Source: Candidatus Latescibacterota bacterium (lineage in GTDB: Bacteria > Latescibacterota > UBA2968 > UBA8231). From it: 64,000 nt of DNA. Of this stretch, positions 1-7,404 are shown one piece after another. The stretch is taken from the NCBI GenBank assembly GCA_022820485.1, contig JAJEFJ010000014.1, positions 62,001 to 126,000 of the forward strand, read 5' to 3'. The stretch's first letter is position 1. Each line of letters starts with the position of its first letter. The translations under genes were made by a program, and so were the position numbers. A model generated the notes under the pieces. It did no database searches and was not told the DNA's origin. It worked only from the letters and a program-made list of their open reading frames with translations.

Positions 1-943
1 CGCGCCGGCCCATAACCATCTCGGCCAAATTGTCGCCGTAGCCAGCCGCCAAAAAGTGCAGCCCCCAAATCTCGCCGCCCCGATGGGGCACCACGGGGAT
101 GCGGTGGGCTTGGGCCAGCTTGGCAATGCGCAGCGTCGCCGTCAGACCGCCGCACCAAGTGACGTCCGGCTGCCACAAGTCCAGAGCCCGCACGCTGGCG
201 ATGTGACCGAAATCCCGCACGGTGAATTCGTGTTCGCCGCCAGCCAACAAAATGGGGTGGATTTGCGGACGCAACGCCGCCAAGCCATCTAGGTCATCGG
301 GCAACAGCACGTCTTCAAACCAGTATATGTTGAACGGCGCGAGTTGCTGCGCCACGGCCACGGCAAAATCGGGCGACCACGACATGTACGCGTCAATCAT
401 CAAGAGCGCGTCTTCGCCCAAGGTCTGGTGCGCCCCTTCGGCCCACTCAAGTATGCGCGCCGCATCAGCGGCTTGGCTTCCTTGCCGCGTCTGCGAGGAC
501 TTATGGGCATTAAAGCCCAAGTCGCGATACCAAGTGCTATCTGGGCCTGTGGCGTAGGCCCGCACCTCGTCCCGTTGCCGACCACCCAACAAGTCGCAGA
601 CGGACTTTCCTTCGGCCCGGCCCAAGACATCCCACAGCGCCAGATCTACGCCGCTGATGGCCATAACGGCGATCCCGCTGCGGCCGTAGGGCAGGCTGGC
701 CTTGTACTGGTCGTCCCAGAGCCGGGCGACATCTTCAACGCTGTTGATGCTGCGCCCCACCAGCAACTCGCGCAGGTGGCGATTGATCACCTCTACAGCA
801 GCAATCCCACCGCCCCCTGCTCCCCAGCCGCTGACGCCGATATCTGTATCGATGCGCACGACCATCTGCCAGAAATGCCGACGCCATGCCGCCGGCGCTA
901 CGCGATAGCGGGGATAAACTGATTGTACTCCGGTTATTTTCAT
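1..943 (-). CDS. Enolase-superfamily sugar-acid dehydratase, L-rhamnonate dehydratase-like, partial
   Basis: The frame starts at an ATG complementary to 941-943, seven bases after AAGGAG, and runs off the left edge after 314 codons, so the C-terminus is missing. Residues 1-115 look like the capping domain of the mandelate racemase/muconate-lactonizing group and the rest like its barrel. Three acidic residues fall where the Mg2+ ligands are expected: D184 (MIDAYMSW), E210 (WFED) and E237 (GGEHE). The GGEHE segment followed by QPDVTWCGG is the pattern of L-rhamnonate dehydratases, which remove water from sugar acids to give 2-keto-3-deoxy acids. Substrate is inferred from resemblance only. It is divergent from an XRE-PAS regulator and near a sugar ABC transporter, which fits a catabolic role. 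No stop or frameshift is seen. Confidence 0.85.
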   Translation of the reverse strand, partial: MKITGVQSVYPRYRVAPAAWRRHFWQMVVRIDTDIGVSGWGAGGGGIAAVEVINRHLRELLVGRSINSVEDVARLWDDQYKASLPYGRSGIAVMAISGVDLALWDVLGRAEGKSVCDLLGGRQRDEVRAYATGPDSTWYRDLGFNAHKSSQTRQGSQAADAARILEWAEGAHQTLGEDALLMIDAYMSWSPDFAVAVAQQLAPFNIYWFEDVLLPDDLDGLAALRPQIHPILLAGGEHEFTVRDFGHIASVRALDLWQPDVTWCGGLTATLRIAKLAQAHRIPVVPHRGGEIWGLHFLAAGYGDNLAEMVMGRR

Positions 944-985
944 GCGTAACTCCTTGTGTACATTTTGTTTTTATTGCCTTCCGTT

Positions 986-1015
986 TTGGTAATAAGTCGC
1001 TTCGTATCGTATTAT
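986..1015 (+). promoter_or_regulatory. Candidate promoter of the XRE-PAS regulator
   Basis: TTGGTA (986-991) and TATTAT (1010-1015) are separated by 18 bases in the AT-rich gap between the divergent dehydratase and regulator genes. The ATG at 1065 is preceded by AGGAA at a suitable distance. This is a pattern match only. Confidence 0.35.
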
Positions 1016-1064
1016 TTATATATCAAACATCTAGTATTCTATATCCCCATTATAGGAACAGTCC

Positions 1065-2150
1065 ATGTCCTTAGGACGCAACCTGAAAGAGCTAAGACAG
1101 AAACAATCGCTCAATCAGAAAGACCTCTCAGATCGCTCCGGCGTCTCCCAAGCCACCATCTCTCGCATTGAAACCGGCCGCGTGCGCCGGCCAGGCTCGT
1201 TGGCCCTAAAAAGTTTAGCTGACGCCCTCGGCATCTCGACCGACTCCCTAGTGGACGATGCGGCGCACCTAGCCCGAGTCCACAAAGATCGTTTGCATCA
1301 AATCACCGAGACCCTCAACGCCTTTGTCATCCACGAAAACGGACGCTTGCGCTTCATCAGCCAGACCTTGGCCGACCTATTGGGTTATCGCGAGGAAGAA
1401 TTGCTAGCCAAAGACGGCATCGAGCTACTGTTCGCTCCCCAGTCTCGTCCTGAAGCTCGGCACATGGTCGCCAGCGGCTCGTCCAATGCCTATGAAGCGC
1501 TCATGGTGCGCGGTGACGGCAGCTTTCTTTCCGTCGAGATCACCAACGTCAATATCAGTGAAAAAGAGCGCTTGGTCATTGCGCGCGACATTACCACTCA
1601 CTGCTGCCAGCAAGGGGCCTTTCGCGTCTTGCTGGCTGGTTGCGACGCCGACAAGATGCGCGATCTAGGCAAGGTCGTGCGCATCCTCGGCGACGAATTA
1701 GAGGCGATGGGCGTCCAATTCGAGGCGGTTGACCTACAGGTCATAGACGAACAAAGAAACCTCTTGGCTTGCTACCGCGCCTATTCCGCAGCGCGCGGTT
1801 ATCGCTCCTTACAGAGCGTGGTAAATCTCCAAGAATCCCTCGGTCGCTTTGCTTCCTTGCGGAAATTAGTTAGCTACTGGAACCGGGACAAAGCCTGGGA
1901 GCGCGAAGCCGACGAGGATTTTCGCCAGATGACCCAAGAAATTTTCTCGGACTCGATGTATCGCCCCGGACTGCTGCTCGACGTGCCCTTTGCACAGGGG
2001 ATGTTAGGTCTGGGGCTACCCATAGGCGGGCCTAGGCGCACCGAACAGCTAACGACCATATTGGGCGAGTTTACCCGCTCTATCTCTTTGGTTGTCAAGC
2101 GGCTGTTTGAGCTTCTATCGTTGCGCGAAAAGCTGAACTCTACTGGTTAG
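1065..2150 (+). CDS. XRE-family regulator with PAS sensor domain
   Basis: A 361-residue protein. Residues 1-60 form an XRE/lambda-repressor helix-turn-helix (LKELRQKQSLNQKDLSDRSG then QATISRIE). Residues about 75-180 look like a PAS domain (LRFISQTLADLLGYREEEL). The C-terminal half (about 190-361) is not a family I can name with certainty; its predicted alternating strands and the segment LLLDVPFAQGMLGLGLP suggest a GAF-like ligand pocket. It probably senses a small molecule and controls the divergent dehydratase and perhaps the convergent sulfatase/ABC operon. ATG with AGGAA seven bases upstream is a good start. There is no kinase domain, so this is a one-component regulator. Confidence 0.8.
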   Translation: MSLGRNLKELRQKQSLNQKDLSDRSGVSQATISRIETGRVRRPGSLALKSLADALGISTDSLVDDAAHLARVHKDRLHQITETLNAFVIHENGRLRFISQTLADLLGYREEELLAKDGIELLFAPQSRPEARHMVASGSSNAYEALMVRGDGSFLSVEITNVNISEKERLVIARDITTHCCQQGAFRVLLAGCDADKMRDLGKVVRILGDELEAMGVQFEAVDLQVIDEQRNLLACYRAYSAARGYRSLQSVVNLQESLGRFASLRKLVSYWNRDKAWEREADEDFRQMTQEIFSDSMYRPGLLLDVPFAQGMLGLGLPIGGPRRTEQLTTILGEFTRSISLVVKRLFELLSLREKLNSTG

Positions 2151-2217
2151 CCACTACTAACTTAACCGAACGATTTTTCCACCTCACCGAGACTTTCGCG
2201 CCCAGTAGGGGTCTGAG

Positions 2218-3576
2218 CTATGAACGTGCTTCTTCAGGGCTGACCTTCCGCTGGCCAGAGCGGCGCAGCACGGCCTCTTTGATGTGGGGGCGAGACTCTC
2301 CGGCTTCTTCCATGCGTCTCAAGAGCCGTTCTCGCATTACTTGGGCCACTTCTCGGTGCGACTCGTGGCCGACTAGATTGTTCAGTTCGTAGGGATCGGC
2401 CTGTAGATCGTAGAGATACTGCTCCTCGTAGAGATCGGCTCCTGCCACATCTCGGCCTTGCTCGCCGGGAGCATCCACCCCGTACTTCCACCGATGAGTG
2501 CGAACGGCCCGTCCGACTTGGGCTTCGCTGATCTGCACGAAGACCTCTATGGGCCAATCAGCGGTGCCGCCGCGCAAAAGCGGCATGAGTGAGCGGCCCT
2601 GCATCTGCTCGGGGACTTCCAGACCGGCCGCATCCAAAAGCGTTGGCGGCAGATCGATTAGGCTAACCAATTCTTGCAATTGGCCGCCGCGAAAACCGGG
2701 GCCAGTCAAAACCGTCGGCACGCGAATCGAGCTTTCGTGGCAAGAGCGCTTGTACTCGTTGTTGCGCGTCTTGAAATGACAGCCGTGATCCGACGTAAAG
2801 AGCACAATGGTGTCGTCGGCTAGTGCCAAACTCTTGAGCGCGTCGTGCAGGCGGCCATAAGCTTCGTCGAGCCGTTTGACCATTCCGTAATAGCCGCCTA
2901 AGTGCTGGTGAGTCGAGCCACCCAAGGCCGCGAGATCGGGCGGAATCCAGCCTCCGGTATAGGTCTCCCGGTAGCCATCAGGGGGTGGATAGTCGTCCAA
3001 GTGGTTCTGGTGATGGGGTTCAATATAGGAGACAAACAGGAAAAAGGGACGATCTTGATGCGCATCCACGTAGCGGATCGCAGCATCTGTGACCGCATCT
3101 ACGCGATAACCGGGTAGGCGGACGGGTTGTTCGTCATTGTCGTAGAGGACCGTGCTGTAGGCGTCGGAAGTAAACTCGAGAACATTCGACGCCAACCAGT
3201 ACTGGTAACCAAAGCGATCCGCTGTCGGCACCGGACCAGTGGTCCCTCGGTCGTGGAGATGCCACTTGCCGATATATCCCGTGTCGTAGCCTGCCTCAGC
3301 AAAGTAGTGGGCGAGGGTCTGGCTGTCCGCAGGTAAGGGGATGCCGTTGCGGTAGCAGCCTGTAGTCGTGGCGTAGAGACCCGTTTGCAGGCAAGAGCGC
3401 GCCGGGCCGCAGACGGGTTGGCATGTAAAGGAATGGGCCGCGTGGGTGTACTCGCGGGCCAAGCGATCGAGATTCGGCGTAAGGCCCAGCGGATTGCCGT
3501 GTAGCCCCGTTGTGTCCCAGCGCTGTTGATCTGTAAAAAATACTATGACGTTTGGTTGTCTATTGTCTCCGACCAT
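2218..3576 (-). CDS. Type I sulfatase (arylsulfatase/N-sulfoglucosamine sulfohydrolase-like)
   Basis: A 452-residue member of the alkaline phosphatase superfamily. The N-terminal FFTDQQRWD gives the metal-binding start, and C56-G-P-A-R60 is the CxPxR motif whose cysteine is converted to formylglycine by the sulfatase-modifying enzyme. SDHGCH in the middle is the usual metal-site segment. No signal peptide is visible, so it either acts in the cytoplasm on imported sulfated sugars or leaves by a route not evident here. It is the last gene of a minus-strand operon with a sugar ABC binding protein and two permeases (24-base gap), supporting desulfation of an imported sulfated saccharide. The exact substrate cannot be told. 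No formylglycine-generating enzyme is in the window. Confidence 0.88.
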   Translation of the reverse strand: MVGDNRQPNVIVFFTDQQRWDTTGLHGNPLGLTPNLDRLAREYTHAAHSFTCQPVCGPARSCLQTGLYATTTGCYRNGIPLPADSQTLAHYFAEAGYDTGYIGKWHLHDRGTTGPVPTADRFGYQYWLASNVLEFTSDAYSTVLYDNDEQPVRLPGYRVDAVTDAAIRYVDAHQDRPFFLFVSYIEPHHQNHLDDYPPPDGYRETYTGGWIPPDLAALGGSTHQHLGGYYGMVKRLDEAYGRLHDALKSLALADDTIVLFTSDHGCHFKTRNNEYKRSCHESSIRVPTVLTGPGFRGGQLQELVSLIDLPPTLLDAAGLEVPEQMQGRSLMPLLRGGTADWPIEVFVQISEAQVGRAVRTHRWKYGVDAPGEQGRDVAGADLYEEQYLYDLQADPYELNNLVGHESHREVAQVMRERLLRRMEEAGESRPHIKEAVLRRSGQRKVSPEEARS

Positions 3577-3600
3577 TTTACGCTTACTCTCCTTTTTTGC

Positions 3601-4923
3601 CTACGGCTCAAGCGTCCGATTCGCTGCGCGCTGTAACTCCTCTACCACCTGTTCGACGTCTCCACCTTCAATCGCCTCTATCATCGCCTCTCGAATCAAT
3701 CGCCGCACTCGTTCATACCCCGCCATCGTCGGCTCTGATTTCCCGTAGTCCAACATGCCAAACGCCACCCCATAGTGCGGGTTTTCCTCAAAGTAGCTTG
3801 CTAGCTCGCGCGCCGTACTTTTGCGCACCGGAAAGTAGTTGCTCGCCCGCACCCACCGCGCTTGTTGCTCCGGGGCAGTAAACCACTTGAGGAAGAGCCA
3901 GGCCGCTAGCTGTTTTTCCGGCGTACCGGCGCAGAGCGACACGCTGGCCCCGTACACGTCAACAACTGGCCGCGAGCCAGTCTGCGGCGGATGGGTTACG
4001 CCCCACTCGAAATCCAGCCCAGAGTCCTCAATACCAATTTTGTAAAAAGGCAGGCCAGAGGAAGAATCCTGTGAGAATAGGATCTGACCGGTGACGAACT
4101 CGTTTACCTCGACATCCCGTTCGGCCGCGACGTCTATGGCACCTTCCCGTGCTAGCTCCTGCAGCAGTTCCAGTACCGATTTAACTTCGGGCGAGTCCAG
4201 CGCATAGGCACTGCCGGTCGAATCCACTAAGTCGCCGCCGCGACTGAAGACCATGGCGGCAAATCGGCTAGCGTCCACATCGAGCAAAAAACCCAAGCTG
4301 CGCGCGGGGGTTTCGTTTTTGCTAAAGGGTTGCTGTTGGGCGAGACGGCACATCGCGGCAAAATCGTCCCACGTCGCCGGTGGGGCGTCGTAACCCAGCT
4401 CGCGCAGCCAATCGACATTGTAGTAGAGCAACTCCATCGAGCGATTCGGTGGGAAACCAACCTGCACTCCGCCGAGATTGTCCTGCTCCAGAAACGCTTG
4501 GACGTAGTCGCTGCGCTCTTCGGGCGACAGGCCCCATTTGGGCGAATCCATATAGGGCGTTATATCCACTATGCCGTCGGCTTGGTAGTAGGCGAGGGCT
4601 TGATTTTGGTAGGCTACGACCAAGCTGGCGGCCAGCGAACCGCTCTGGATACCCACATTCATCTTGTTGTAGATGTCCCCATAGCGCCCCATGTACTCGC
4701 CGCGCACCTCAATTCCATAGCGGTTGGTCTGATTAAAGTCGGCAATCAACTCTTGCAGTGCATCTTCGCGCTGGCCGGTATGTTGATACCAAAAGACGAT
4801 TTTCTGTCCTTGGGGATCGAGGGCTTCGAGACTGATCGGCTGCTCGTCAATGGCCTCTTGCTGGCCGCCACAGGCCCACAAAAAGGCATACCCAACCAAC
4901 GTCATCGCACATTTTGCTTTCAT
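3601..4923 (-). CDS. Sugar ABC transporter substrate-binding lipoprotein
   Basis: Reading from the ATG at 4923 gives 440 residues starting with a short signal peptide and the lipobox L-W-A-C (cysteine at about residue 18), so the protein is probably lipid-anchored. The body has the family 1 extracellular solute-binding pattern: KIVFWYQHTG near the N-terminus, LVVAYQNQALAYYQADGIVDIT, and a C-terminal AAWLFLKWFTAPEQQARW. An upstream in-frame start exists but would overlap the permease gene and hide the signal peptide, so I reject it. It begins 4 bases after the upstream permease gene. It would deliver a sugar, oligosaccharide or glycerol-phosphate-like ligand; the ligand is not deducible. Confidence 0.88.
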   Translation of the reverse strand: MKAKCAMTLVGYAFLWACGGQQEAIDEQPISLEALDPQGQKIVFWYQHTGQREDALQELIADFNQTNRYGIEVRGEYMGRYGDIYNKMNVGIQSGSLAASLVVAYQNQALAYYQADGIVDITPYMDSPKWGLSPEERSDYVQAFLEQDNLGGVQVGFPPNRSMELLYYNVDWLRELGYDAPPATWDDFAAMCRLAQQQPFSKNETPARSLGFLLDVDASRFAAMVFSRGGDLVDSTGSAYALDSPEVKSVLELLQELAREGAIDVAAERDVEVNEFVTGQILFSQDSSSGLPFYKIGIEDSGLDFEWGVTHPPQTGSRPVVDVYGASVSLCAGTPEKQLAAWLFLKWFTAPEQQARWVRASNYFPVRKSTARELASYFEENPHYGVAFGMLDYGKSEPTMAGYERVRRLIREAMIEAIEGGDVEQVVEELQRAANRTLEP

Positions 4924-4927
4924 CACA

Positions 4928-5764
4928 TTATCCCTTGAGTCCAGAAATGGAAATGCCTTCGGTGAATTCTCGCTGAATGAGAAAATACGCCAAGAGAACG
5001 GGAGCGGTCGCAATAACGGCCCCAGCCATTTGCAGGTGGATCTCGGTCCCGGCCTCACTGGCAAATTGCTGCAACCCCACGGCAATCGGACGCCAATCCG
5101 GCGTATTGGTCACTAGTAGCGGCCAAGCCAAGGCGTTCCAGGAACCAATAAACGTAAACATGCCGACCGTCAAAAGGGGTGCTCGGCATAAGGGGACCGC
5201 GATCTGAAACAGAAAGCGCACGTGGCCGGCTCCCTCAATCCGGGCTGCATCCCACAGCTCGTTGGGCAGGCCGCGCATAAACTGGCGCAAGAGAAAGATG
5301 CTAAAAGCACTAGCCATAAATGGAATGGTCAGAGCCGGCCAGCTATTGAGCCAAGCAAACGGCGTATTGCGGTGTAGCCACGTCACGACGAGAAAATTCG
5401 GCACGATGGTCACGGCCTCGGGGATCATCAGCGTAGCCAAGACGCCGGTAAATACCACATCGCGTCCGCGAAACTGCATGCGCGCGAGCGGATAGGCCGC
5501 CATCACTGAGAAAAGCAGGGTCCCACTGACCTGTAGGACGGCGATGATCAGCGAATTCTCAAAGTAGAGACCAAAGTCCGCCTCTTGCCACGCTTCGATG
5601 TAATTGTCCCATTGGACGCGCTCGGGCAGCAACGCCCGCCGCAGCGATTCGCCGCGGCTCATAAAAGAGGCCAAAAGCATCCACGCGAACGGAAAGCCCG
5701 CAGCCAGCCCTCCCAAGCTCAAGCCGCAGTAAATCAGCTTAGCTTGGCCGCCCCTAGTCGCCAT
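4928..5764 (-). CDS. Sugar ABC transporter permease, MalG-type
   Basis: A 278-residue inner-membrane permease with about six hydrophobic segments. The cytoplasmic EAA loop that docks to the ATPase is visible as ELWDAARIEGAGHVRFLFQIAVPL. It overlaps the upstream permease by 11 bases and precedes the binding lipoprotein by 4, so the three are co-translated. No ATPase gene lies in the operon; a shared MsmX-like ATPase elsewhere is the usual solution in such systems. Confidence 0.9.
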   Translation of the reverse strand: MATRGGQAKLIYCGLSLGGLAAGFPFAWMLLASFMSRGESLRRALLPERVQWDNYIEAWQEADFGLYFENSLIIAVLQVSGTLLFSVMAAYPLARMQFRGRDVVFTGVLATLMIPEAVTIVPNFLVVTWLHRNTPFAWLNSWPALTIPFMASAFSIFLLRQFMRGLPNELWDAARIEGAGHVRFLFQIAVPLCRAPLLTVGMFTFIGSWNALAWPLLVTNTPDWRPIAVGLQQFASEAGTEIHLQMAGAVIATAPVLLAYFLIQREFTEGISISGLKG

Positions 5765-6893
5765 AAAACACCCGCCTGCCGAGTACCCGGTTTTGCAGCA
5801 GCGTCAGCGCCAAAATCGCGACGAAGAGCACAAAAGCCATCGCCGAGGCGTAGCCGGCGTTGTGGTACTCAAAAACTTGGTCGAAAATGGCAATGCTGAG
5901 CACATCGACCGAGTCGCGGGCACCCGGCGTCCGCAGGATATACACGTGATTAAAGGCTTTGAAAGTCCCAATGACGGCTACCATCGACAGAAAAAACAGA
6001 GTGGGTGAAACCAGAGGCAGGGTAATGTGGCGGAAGACTTGCCACTCGCCAGCGCCGTCCATCTCCGCGGCCTCGTAGTATTGCTTTGGGATCGCACTGA
6101 GGCCGGCCAGTAAAATCACCGTGTCGTAGCCGACATAGACCCAAATGTTGTAGAGGATGATCGAGGTCAGGGCTAAGCTCGGAAAGATGCTGTCCACCCA
6201 TGCGGGGTACGAAGCAAAACCGGCCCCTTCTAGCAACAGGGCTACGACGGACTTGCTCTCGTAGAGCCAGCGCTGATTCTCCAGTCCCCAAAGGCTCCAG
6301 AAGCGGTTGGCCAGCGAGGAAGGATGCGGGCTAAAGATGGTGCGAAAAACCACGGCTGAGGCGATGATCGGCGTGATATAAGGGAGAAAAAACAGCGTGC
6401 GAAACGCGCCTCTAGCCCGCGTGATCTTGAAGAGCAAATACGCCAGTCCGGTGGCCAAGCTCAGTTGGAACGGAATTGTCCCGACTGCGTAGAAAAACGT
6501 GACCTTGAAGCCGTTGTACAGCGCTAGGTCGCCCGTCGCAACCAAGCCACCCAAACCCTGGGCCAATCCCACCCAAAGTCCCAACAGTGCGACCACGCCC
6601 CAGACAATGCGGACATAAAGGGGACGCCGACTGCGCTCGGATAGCGTGGCGCACAGACGATAGGCCGCCCAGACGAGAACGATCCCGGCGACGAAGGGCA
6701 GCAGGTACTGCGGGTCTCCCAAGGCGCGGACATAGTGGTCGAATCCAACCACTGATTCCTTCTTGATCCGCCACCTGTGTAGGCTGACGTACAAGGCATA
6801 GCCAATAGGGAAGAGTCCAAACGCGCCCAGCACGACAAGGGCCGGCGCGAGGAGGCCCCAAGCAAGCTGTTGTTCTCGGATGCGGGTACCCAT
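5754..6893 (-). CDS. Sugar ABC transporter permease, MalF-type, with extra membrane insert
   Basis: I take the ATG at 6893 (379 residues). A longer version from a TTG at 6977 would run through the tRNA terminator hairpin and is unlikely. The first membrane segment (LLAPALVVLGAFGLFPIGYA) and the EAA loop (QYYEAAEMDGAGEWQVFRHI) are typical of CUT1 MalF-like permeases. Between the periplasmic segment after helix 1 and the usual second helix there is an insert of about 70 residues (about 55-125) with two further hydrophobic stretches; ordinary members are close to 290-300 residues. First gene of the permease-permease-binding protein-sulfatase operon. Confidence 0.85.
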   Translation of the reverse strand: MGTRIREQQLAWGLLAPALVVLGAFGLFPIGYALYVSLHRWRIKKESVVGFDHYVRALGDPQYLLPFVAGIVLVWAAYRLCATLSERSRRPLYVRIVWGVVALLGLWVGLAQGLGGLVATGDLALYNGFKVTFFYAVGTIPFQLSLATGLAYLLFKITRARGAFRTLFFLPYITPIIASAVVFRTIFSPHPSSLANRFWSLWGLENQRWLYESKSVVALLLEGAGFASYPAWVDSIFPSLALTSIILYNIWVYVGYDTVILLAGLSAIPKQYYEAAEMDGAGEWQVFRHITLPLVSPTLFFLSMVAVIGTFKAFNHVYILRTPGARDSVDVLSIAIFDQVFEYHNAGYASAMAFVLFVAILALTLLQNRVLGRRVFYGD

Positions 6894-6974
6894 CGGCGTG
6901 AGATATTGCTGCGACGAGAGGCTATTTGCGGGAAGAATGCGGCCCCGTCCTGATTTTCGGCAGGATCTAGGCCC

Positions 6975-7011
6975 CAAGAAGAAGGCTCCTGAAGCGTTCC
7001 CTTCAGGAGCC
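6975..7011 (-). terminator. Rho-independent-like terminator after the tRNA cluster
   Basis: An 11-base perfect inverted repeat (GGCTCCTGAAG 6984-6994, CTTCAGGAGCC 7001-7011, six-base loop) lies just 3' of tRNA-Gln on the minus strand and is followed there by the T-rich CTTCTTCTT. It also separates the tRNAs from the ABC operon. Confidence 0.65.
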
Positions 7012-7016
7012 GGTAT

Positions 7017-7092
7017 TGGCTGCCCTCCTAGGGCTCGAACCTAGAACCTCCTGATCCAGAGTCAGGCGCACTTCCAATTGTGCTAGAGGGCA
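7017..7092 (-). tRNA. tRNA-Gln(CUG)
   Basis: Cloverleaf on the minus strand: acceptor TGCCCTC pairs with GAGGGCA, discriminator G and an encoded CCA. The anticodon stem CCTGA/TCAGG encloses loop CTCTGGA, giving anticodon CTG. T-arm CTAGG-TTCGAGC-CCTAG. Confidence 0.95.
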
Positions 7093-7104
7093 ACTAACGA
7101 AAAT

Positions 7105-7198
<94 letters not shown>

Positions 7199-7275
7199 GC
7201 GACCATTGCAAAATAAACTTTTGACGTGCTCCCACCGCTAAACGGGATGGGATTGTGGCGGCATCAAATGGTAGA

Positions 7276-7362
7276 TGGCGGAGGGTGAGGGACTCGAACC
7301 CTCAAGGGCGTGAGCCCGGCGGTTTTCAAGACCGCTGCCTTACCAATTAGGTCTAACCCTCC
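7276..7362 (-). tRNA. tRNA-Ser(UGA)
   Basis: An 87-nt class II tRNA with acceptor GGAGGGT/ACCCTCC, encoded CCA, anticodon stem GCGGT/ACCGC and loop CTTGAAA (anticodon TGA), plus a long variable arm. It lies 42 bases after the gyrA stop codon on the same strand. Confidence 0.95.
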
Positions 7363-7404
7363 TTTTCCCGGAGGAGAAAAATATACATGAGGCCCTATAT
7401 TAGG

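Noticed and set aside
344-922. A 192-codon plus-strand frame over the left-edge enzyme
   Set aside because: It is the complement of the enolase-family gene, whose minus-strand frame has clear family motifs and a ribosome site.
6894-6977. TTG start at 6977 for the MalF-type permease
   Set aside because: It would translate the terminator hairpin of the tRNA cluster; the ATG at 6893 directly precedes the first membrane helix.
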